NCBI GenBank assembly: GCA_028564925.1
Contig: CM053031.1
Coordinates: 92,558,273-92,622,272, forward strand
Source: Lithobates sylvaticus
Taxonomy: Eukaryota > Chordata > Amphibia > Anura > Ranidae
Length of the DNA stretch: 64,000 bases
Direction of reading: 5' to 3'
Below the pieces are notes generated by a model that saw nothing but the letters and a program-made list of their open reading frames with translations, did not search any database and was not told where the DNA came from. This document shows, piece by piece, positions 57,131 through 64,000 of this stretch. Position 1 is the stretch's first letter. The number at the start of each line of letters is the position of its first letter. Position numbers and translations under genes: made by a program.

Positions 57131-57891
57131 TGCAGAGTATATACGGCAGGCCCCTACTTTTAAACATCCAACTTACAAACGACTCCTACTTGCAAACGGA
57201 AGGAGAAAACAGGAAGTGAGAGGAAATCTACCCCTAGGAAGGGAAATTCTATCCTGTTACATTTAATTTGAGAAAAGGGTATCTCCTCTCTACTGATGCT
57301 TTATCACCAATCCTTGTTTCAATTAAAAGCCCACTTTTCCAAAACATTTGTCATTAGGACTAGGGATGAGCCGAACACCCCCCCCGTTCGGCTCGCACCA
57401 GAACCCGCGAACGGACCTAAAGTCTGTGCGAGCTTTAGAACCCTATTAGTTATAATGAATGCGAACGTTCGAAATTAAAAGTGCTCATTTTAAAGGCTAA
57501 TATGCATGTTAATGTCATAAAAAGTGTTTGGGGACCTGGGTCCTGCCCCAGGGGACATGTATCAATGCAAAAATTTTTTTTAAAAACGGCCGTTTTTTCA
57601 GGAGCAGTGATTTTAATAATGCTTAAATTGAAACAATAAAAGTGTAATATTCCTTTAAATTTCGTACCTGGGGGGTGTCTATAGTATGCCTGTAAAGGGG
57701 CGCATGTTTCCCGTGTTTAGAACTGTCTCTGCGCAAAGTGTCATTTTTGAAAGTAAAAAAGCTATTTAAAATCACTCACGGCTAATGTTAATTCACGGCT
57801 CCCGTAACACAGAGAACAGTGATTCATTGAAACTCATTCATAAAAAAAAGTCATTGATAAAAAATAAAAAAAAATGAAAAAAAAAAAAAAA

Positions 57892-59680
57892 GCGTAGGGG
57901 TCCCCCAAATTCAATAACCAGGCCCTTCAGGTCTGGGATGGATATTAAGGGGGATCCCAGCCAAAAAAAAAAAAAAAAATGGCGTAGGGTCCCCCTTAAA
58001 ATCCATACCAGACCCTTGAGGTCTGGTATGGATTTTAAGGGGAACCCTAGCCAAAAAAAATGGCGTGGGGTCCCCCTCAAAATCCATACCAGACCCTTAT
58101 CCGAGCACGCAACCTGGCAGGCCGCAGGAAAAGAGGGGGGACGAGAGCGGCCCCCCTCTCGCCTGAACCGTACCAGGCCACATGCCCTCAACATTGGGAG
58201 GATGCTTTGGGGGTCTAAGACCCCTAAAGCACCTTGTCCCCATGTTGATGAGGACAAGGGCCTCTTCCCCACAACCCTGGCCGGTGGTTGTGGGGGTCTG
58301 CGGGCGGGGGGCTTATCGGAATCTGGAAGCCCCCTTTAACAAGGGGACCCCCAGATCCCGGCCCCCCCCCTGTGTGAAATGGTAAGGGGGTACCCCCTAC
58401 CATTTCACCAAAAAAAAGTGGCAAAAATGGTAAAAATGACAGGAGACAGTCTTTGACAATTCCTTTATTAAAATCTTCTTTCTTCTTTCTTCATCCTTCG
58501 GATTCTTCATCTTCTCCTTCCTTCATCTTCTTCCATCTTCTTCTTCCATTTTCTTCTTCCTCCGATCCGCTTCTTCTTGCGCTGGTCTTCTCGTCCTTCT
58601 CGTCCGGCATCTTCTTCCGTCGGCGTCGGTGTCGGTGTCGGTGTCTTCTTGGGCCGCTCCGTGCAATGGGAGGCTCCCGCTGTGTGAGGCTCCGCTCCAT
58701 CTGACAGGTCTTTTAAAACGGAGGGCACCTGGTGACCCCGCCCCCCTCTGACGTCATGGGGAAAGCCATCATGGAATTCCCCATGACGTCCCTGTGCGTC
58801 AGAGGGGGCGGGGTCACCAGGTGCCCTCCATTATAAAAGACCTGTCAGACGGAGCGGAGCCTCACACAGCGGGAGCCTCCCATTGCGCGGAGCGGCCCAA
58901 GAAGAGACAGAGACACCGACACCGACGCCGACGCCGACGCCGACGGAAGAAGATGCCGGACGAGAAGGACGAGAAGACCAGCGCAAGAAGAAGCGGATCG
59001 GAGGAAGAAGAAAATGGAAGAAGAAGATGGAAAAAGATGAAGGAAGGAGAAGATGAAGAAACCGAAGGATGAAGAAAGAAGAAAGAAGATTTTAATAAAG
59101 GAATTGTCAAAGACTGTCTCCTGTCATTTTTACCATTTTTGCCACTTTTTTGGTGAAATGGTAGGGGTACTTTTGTACCCCCTTACCATTTCACACAGGG
59201 GGGGGGCCGGGATCTGGGGGTCCCCTTGTTAAAGGGGGCTTCCAGATTCCGATAAGCCCCCCGCCCGCAGACCCCCACAACCACCGGCCAGGGTTGTGGG
59301 GAAGAGGCCCTTGTCCTCATCAACATGGGGACAAGGTGCTTTAGGGGTCTTAGACCCCCAAAGCATCCTCCCAATGTTGAGGGCATGTGGCCTGGTACGG
59401 TTCAGGCGAGAGGGGGGGCCGCTCTCGTCCCCCCCTCTTTTCCTGCGGCCTGCCAGGTTGCGTGCTCGGATAAGGGTCTGGTATGGATTTTGAGGGGGAC
59501 CCCACGCCATTTTTTTTGGCTAGGGTTCCCCTTAAAATCCATACCAGACCTCAAGGGTCTGGTATGGATTTTGAGGGGGACCCTACGCCATTTTTTTTAT
59601 TTTTTTTTGGCTGGGATCCCCCTTAATATCCATCCCAGACCTGAAGGGCCTGGTTATTGAATTTGGGGGGACCCCTACGC
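57892..59680. repeat. Giant palindrome, arms of about 0.9 kb
   Basis: Left arm 57892-58762 and right arm 58775-59680 are inverse copies, centred near 58768. Matching landmarks: GGGGTCCCCCAAATTCAATA / its inverse at 59655-59674; CATGCCCTCAACATTGGGAG / its inverse near 59370-59390; ACCCCCAGATCCCGGCCCCC / its inverse near 59200-59220; CCAGGTGCCCTCC near the centre. An identical 67-codon frame appears on plus 58182-58385 and minus 59183-59386, showing how alike the arms are. Differences are mainly in homopolymer and GTCGGT/ACCGAC-type repeat lengths. ORFs in the arms have no recognisable domain. Confidence 0.95.
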
Positions 59681-59835
59681 TTTTTTTTTTTTTTTTTTTT
59701 TTATTAATGAATGACAGCTCTCTGTGTTACAGGAGCCATCAATTCATTAGCCGCGAGTGATTTAAATAGCTTTCTTCCTGCAAAAATGACACTTTTTTGC
59801 AGGGAAAGTTCTAAGCACAGGAAACCTGCCCCCCT

Positions 59836-60300
59836 TCACAGGCCACCTATAGACACCCCCCAGATGTGATACTGCAATGCTGTTCTAACAGCATGCACAC
59901 ACATATCCCCAGAAATAAAGCACATATTGTTGTCAGCAGTCAGCAGCACACTGACATGCTGACACTGTCTGAAACATAATATGCGAGGCCGCCGGCGCGG
60001 CGGCCTCTTATACCGTGGGGCGTGTACTAAAGCCCCTGAGCTATAATTGGCTACAGGCATCCTGCCTGTAGCCAATTATGGCTCTCCTCGCTGCCGGCGC
60101 TGTGATTGGCCAAGCATGCGGGGTCACAGTGCATGCTTGGCCAATCATCAGCCAGCATTGCACTGCGCGGGCCGCAATGCATTGCGGGGCCGCTCGCATC
60201 ACACGAATTTGATGCGAGCGGCCCCAATAGTTCTGGGCTCGCCGAGCGAGCGAACACCCGGTGCTCGATTCGAACATGGGTTCGAATCGAACACCGGGCT
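59836..60300 (-). repeat. Left-end region of the nested hAT (inverted)
   Basis: Reads, inverted, like 53239-53560 of the outer element: GCTCGGCGAGCCCAGAACTA, GGCCAAGCATGCACTGTGAC, AGCGCCGGCAGCGAGGAGAG and GGCTACAGGCAGG in the same order, with substitutions. It establishes family identity and orientation of the nested copy. Confidence 0.85.
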
Positions 60301-60529
60301 CATCCTTAATTAGGACGGAAAGTGAGGTGAAATGATCGGAACAGATGTGCAAAGACAGCAAATGTTACAGGGGTGATAACCCCTCCCTATGTTCTCCAAA
60401 AAGCTTAAAAATTGATTTTTTTTGGATGGAGCTACACTTAAAAATGTACCTGTTCAGATTCTACTTAAGAACAAACCTACAGTCCCTGTCTTGTTAGCAC
60501 CGCCTGTATACTGCTGTTCAGAGTATATA

Positions 60530-61108
60530 GGGTTGTAGGTATAGGGTTTTATTTTGGGTGCGGGGTTCCCCTTAATATCCATACAAGACCCAAAGGGGCT
60601 GGGGTGGGGGGGGGGTGATGGGGTAGCCATGCCATTTTTCTCAAGGATTTTCAGCCATATTGCCAGGACAAGACATGACATTAAAGCCGCAAGTGGTTTT
60701 AAATGGCTTCTTTTTTTCCTTTACAAATGTCATTTTGTGCAGGGACAGTTCTAAACACGGGAAACACATGCCACTTCACAGGCATTACTTTAGACACCCC
60801 CCAGGTACCATATTTAAAGGACTATTTCACATTTTTTTTCACTTTATGCATCATTAAAATGACTGCTCCCGAAAAAACGTTAGTTTTTAAAAGTTCTTTT
60901 TGCATTGATATATGTCCCCTGGGGCAGGACCTGGGTCCCCAAACCTGTTTTATGACATTAACATGCATATTGCCTGTTATAATTAGCACTTTTGATTTTG
61001 AACGTTCGCGTCCATTGTAACGAATAGGGTTCGAAAATTCACACGAACTTTCGGTCTGTTCGAAGGTTCTGGTGCGAACCGAACCCGGGGGTGTTCGGCT
61101 CAACCCTA
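60530..61108 (-). repeat. Right-end region of the outer hAT
   Basis: Reads, inverted, like 57361-57850: GGTTCGCACCAGAACC, GACATTAACATGCATATT in inverse, CCCCTGGGGCAGGACC, ACACCCCCCAGGTACC and CTTCACAGGCAT. Defines the right terminus at 61108. Confidence 0.85.
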
Positions 61109-61116
61109 CTATCCTG

Positions 61117-62215
61117 ACCTTGAAACTATGAAATTGTTTCCTGTTACCTATCATGAATACTTGGATGTGTTTAACAAGAAAAGTGCAGATACCCTTCCTC
61201 CTCATAGGACTTATGATTGTCCTATCAAACTTTTACCAGGGGCCGAGATCCCATTCGGTCGAATCTATCCTCTCTCTGAGCCTGAACTAGAAGCCTTATG
61301 TAAATATATAGACGAAAGCCTGGAAAAAGGGTTTATCCGGCCTTCTACCTCACCGGCAGGTGCTGGTATTTTCTTAGTTGAGCAGAAAGATCATTCCTTG
61401 AGGCCTTGTGTGGATTACCAATATTTTAATAAGATCACTGTCAATAATCGGTACCCCCTTCCCCTGATTCCTGAACTTTTCCAGAGGTTGCGAGAGGCAT
61501 GAGTATTCTCCAAACTGGACTTAAGAGGTGCATATAATCTGTCAGGATCAGGGAAGGAGATGAGTGGAAGACAGCTTTCCAGACACGCTTCGGACATTTT
61601 GAGTATTTGGTCATGCCGTTTGGACTCTGTAACGCTCCAGCCACATTCCAGCACCTTGTGAATGATATTTTCCGGGACTATCTCGATTTATTCATCATTG
61701 TTTATTTAGATGACATCCTTATTTTCTCAGAATCTGTGGAACTACATCAAACTCATGTAATGAAGGTATTGGACAGAGGCCGTGAACACCATCTCTATGT
61801 GAAGGCTGAAAAATGTGATTTTGAATGACAGACCATACAATTTCTGGAACTTGACATTTCTACCTATGGTATCTCCACGGACCCTCAGAAGGTCGGGGCT
61901 GTCCTGGATTGACCTGCCCATAAAGACAGAAAAGCGCTACAGAGGTTTGTGGGGTTTGATCATTTTTATAGAAAGTTTATCAATAACTTTTCTGGCATTA
62001 TTACTCCCACTCCCACCACGTTGGTGACAGAGAGCTGTTGGCTATTAAAGCTGTGCTAGAAGAATGGCGCTATCTGTTCGAGGGAGCTTCTCACCCGATC
62101 CTCATCTTCACAGACCACAAAAATCTAGAATACTTGAGGACAGCTAGACGTCTAAGACCTCGGCAAGCAAGGTGGGCACTGTTTTTCTCTTGTTTCATGT
62201 TCCAAATGACCTATC
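61117..62215 (+). pseudogene. Ty3-type reverse transcriptase and RNase H remains
   Basis: Shows [93 protein letters not shown] and the active-site region [10 protein letters not shown], then RNase H with [18 protein letters not shown]. This order is that of Ty3-type pol; the combination PFG, SPAG, YLDD and TDHKNLEY is typical. Fossil; broken. Confidence 0.8.
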
Positions 62216-63105
62216 TTACACTGCTTCAGATACTGTCTGTGTTGGTTGTCATCGCCCTGCACGCCGCCACAGCTCCCGGAGGTGATTTCTTCGGTTGGTT
62301 TAGAATCGTCAATATCACACCATCAGTACGCAGATGCTACTGTAAGTTAGACGTAGTAAGGGGGTTCCCTACCCTATAATATATTATTTAATTTTTATAA
62401 TTTTTCTGTATTTTTTATAAAAAAAATTCTATATCATTTTATTTTTCAATATTTTTATTTACATTTTTCTGATTTTGTTAGATTATCTAGACATGTATGC
62501 TTTCTATTTATAGATGCATCCCAGGGTTTTTGCTCCTGATGAGTGGCTATAAACGCATCGAGCTATCAACTTTCATATTCAATATTAATCATGGATCAAC
62601 AAGATTTTTTATGATTTTTGTCTACAATATTTTACTATGACATTTTTGCCACCATACCCAACTTTTCTCATTTATTTTAATAGGAACTCAGCAAGGTCAA
62701 TAGGTTACATTGGTATAAATGGCATTATGTCTATGTATATATATATATATCAGCTGCTACATGTGTCTGAATTTGTATTGGATTGTGAATCATTATGTAA
62801 TTTATTTTGAATGTGATATAAAAGTTTACTGTTATAAAGAATTTATGCTAAACAAATTTATATAAGAGACTATAAAATATAAATAAATATAACTTTCCAG
62901 TCATTATACCCATTCGTTTGCTACTGTGTGCTTCATATAAAGTCTCACATCTCGCTTTTTTAAAAATAATGATAGGGATGGAGGCAGGGACCTCAGGGTT
63001 CTTGCCTCATTTAAAGTCCCAAAGCTCCTCTTTTTGCCATATTACCTAAACGGATGCGTTGTCACGCATGTTCCATGGACCTGTAGTACACTATTGAACA
63101 CTGTA
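62216..63105. mobile_element. AT-rich inserted stretch between RNase H and integrase
   Basis: Interrupts the Ty3-type pol region between the RNase H block and the resumption of pol-like sequence near 63110. Mostly A/T-rich with a (TA)n tract (62735-62751) and the string CTCCTGATGAGTGGCTATAA near 62540. No target duplication identified and family not recognised; could be one or more insertions. Confidence 0.4.
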
Positions 63106-63109
63106 ACCC

Positions 63110-64000
63110 TGTAGAACACTATTTTGTCGGCCAAGAATTTCTTACTTCTTCAAGCAGATCTAATGTCGCAAATAAAGGCGGGTGTGGTAAATCAGCCACC
63201 CTCTCAAGACTTGTCTCTTTAGCTAAGGAATGGCCTTTACTTTCATAACAAGCTAATTTTTATTCCTGAACAATTCAGGGTTGCTATCCTTAAACAATGT
63301 CATGATCACCCCTTGGCAGGCCACTTTGGAATTCACAAGACTGCAGCCTTGATATCCCTGTTTCTTCTGGTGGCCAGATTTGAGGATTGCAATAGGATTG
63401 CAATAAATATGTGAAATCTTGTGTAACATGCCTTAGAAGTAAATCTGATAGAGCCAGAACTTGGGGACTACTGGAGCCTCTTCCAGTACCTGAGAAACCG
63501 TGGAGTATGATCTCGATGGATTTCATTGTAGAACTCCCCCCATCTGAAGGTTTCACTACTATTTTTGTTGTAGTTGATTGTCTGACCAAGATGGCATATT
63601 TTGTACCCTTACGAGAAAACCCTTCTGCCACTGAGACTGCCTCTGTTTTTATTAAGGAGATTTTAAAATTATATGGTATTCCTGACAGCATTATCTCTGA
63701 CCAAGGGGTACAATTTACCTCTAGATTCTGGAGGGCTTTATGTGAGGCTTTAAACATTGAGCTTCGTCTATCCACAGCATACCATCCCCAAATAAACAGA
63801 CAGACAGAAAGGACAAACCAAACCCTTTTGCACAGGGTGATTGGCTGTCACTCCTTCCACTGGCAGAATTTGCATATAACAACTCCATTCATTCAGCAAC
63901 CAAACAGTCACCCTTTTATGCTAACTATGAGTATCATCCTTTTTTTTTTTTGCCTGAGTTGTCTGTGGAATCTTCCGTACCTGCTGTACAATGTTGGTTG
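63110..64000 (+). pseudogene. Ty3-type integrase remains
   Basis: Shows CHDHPLAGHFGIHKTAAL (zinc-binding-like His-rich start), PLPVPEKPWSMISMDFIVEL (catalytic Asp in MDFIV), TIFVVVDCLTKMAYFVPL, GIPDSIISDQGVQFTSRFW (second catalytic Asp in SDQG) and [20 protein letters not shown]. These are the core domain motifs of Ty3-type integrase. The element continues past the window edge. Fossil; broken. Confidence 0.8.

Larger units (their letters stand above)
57361..60308 (-). mobile_element. Nested hAT foldback element (same family, opposite orientation)
   Basis: 8-bp target duplication ATTAGGAC at 57353-57360 and 60309-60316. Its left end TAGGGATGAGCCGAACACCC is the right-end type of the outer element; its right end, read inverted, TAAGGATGAGCCCGGTGTTC, is the outer element's left-end type. 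So it is inserted backwards in its relative. It has no transposase; the centre is a long palindrome (57892-59680). About 2.95 kb. Confidence 0.9.
53239..61108 (+). mobile_element. hAT transposon inserted in the Ty3-type fossil
   Basis: 8-bp target duplication CTATCCTG at 53231-53238 and 61109-61116. Ends: TAGGGATGGGCC on the left; on the right, read inverted, TAGGGTTGAGCC. Subterminal regions differ: the left has GGGTTCGAATCGAGCACCGG, the right GAACACCCCCGGGTTCGG (read inverted). Contents: left subterminal palindromes, a ~165-bp tandem block, transposase remains, a ~146-bp tandem block and a nested same-family element. It is a plain DNA transposon and not autonomous now, because the transposase lacks its N-terminal part and is frame-broken. 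Confidence 0.9.
51668..64000 (+). mobile_element. Ty3-type (gypsy) LTR retroelement fossil, continues beyond the window
   Basis: Parts in order on the plus strand: leader or LTR-like region (about 51668-52330), gag remains (about 52330-52940), protease side (to 53230), then after a 7.9 kb hAT insertion RT and RNase H (61117-62215), a second inserted stretch (about 62220-63100) and integrase (63110 to the end). The hAT target duplication CTATCCTG shows that both pieces were one element. It is broken in many places. The precise 5' end and 3' LTR are not visible. Age: older than both hAT insertions. Confidence 0.8.

Noticed and set aside
58182-59110. Arg/Lys/Glu-rich and Ser/Phe-rich ORFs in the palindrome
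   Set aside because: They appear on both strands because of the palindrome, consist of low-complexity GAAGAAGA-type sequence and have no domain.
62530-62570. Hammerhead-ribozyme-like core (CTGATGAG)
   Set aside because: The string CTGATGAG is present, but the expected partner GAAA after a short stem is replaced by TATAAAC and I could not form the flanking stems.

Overview
This window looks like a gene-poor, repeat-packed stretch of a large vertebrate genome, most likely a frog (ranid-like). That placement is inference. It rests on the mix of L2-type LINEs, a DIRS-type tyrosine-recombinase retroelement, a Ty3-type retroelement, a Penelope-like fragment, hAT and mariner DNA elements, and many short non-autonomous elements with TTAA target duplications. 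I recall such short elements as abundant in frog genomes. I saw no rRNA, tRNA, CRISPR array or convincing intact host gene. The only possible host coding sequence is a pair of unidentified minus-strand ORFs at 47832-48792, at low confidence.

Layout. 1-6330: unassigned DNA, a dimer of a short inverted-repeat element (1024-1826), a mariner-derived foldback (2078-3022), a Penelope-like RT fragment (3071-3541) and another short element (5650-5933). 6328-13303: a three-deep nest. A TTAA-flanked element holds a TA-flanked element, which holds an L2 LINE on the minus strand with a ~1.4 kb minisatellite just upstream of its endonuclease. 14277-23060: a ~2.74 kb segment present three times in tandem and nearly identical. 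The unit junction carries a 16-nt inverted templated insertion, and only the third copy contains a 566-bp TTAA element. 23232-28190: more TTAA-type and other short elements, then a 26-28 bp minisatellite. 28594-31059: an hAT-like inverted-repeat element holding a 52-unit minisatellite. 31060-40200: unassigned DNA, short elements (several nested) and degenerate tandem repeats. 40213-42920: a second, more decayed L2 LINE on the minus strand. 43557-47570: a DIRS-type fossil on the minus strand, split by a 1.26 kb inverted-repeat-rich insertion with a 10-bp target duplication. 47571-51500: unassigned DNA, the unidentified ORFs, one TTAA element and an hAT-family end.

51668-64000: a Ty3-type fossil on the plus strand that runs off the window. 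It is split by a 7,870-bp hAT element (53239-61108, target duplication CTATCCTG) with a decayed transposase between two tandem-repeat blocks. Inside that hAT sits a second, transposase-less member of the same family (57361-60308, target duplication ATTAGGAC), in opposite orientation. Its core is a near-perfect palindrome with arms of about 0.9 kb.

The elements do not form a pathway. What the window records is a relative insertion history: Ty3 element, then hAT, then inner hAT; and TTAA element, then TA element, then L2. The best-supported unusual structures are the hAT-in-hAT palindrome, the templated tandem triplication and the L2 with a minisatellite leader. I did not find a cellular system with an evident new function.
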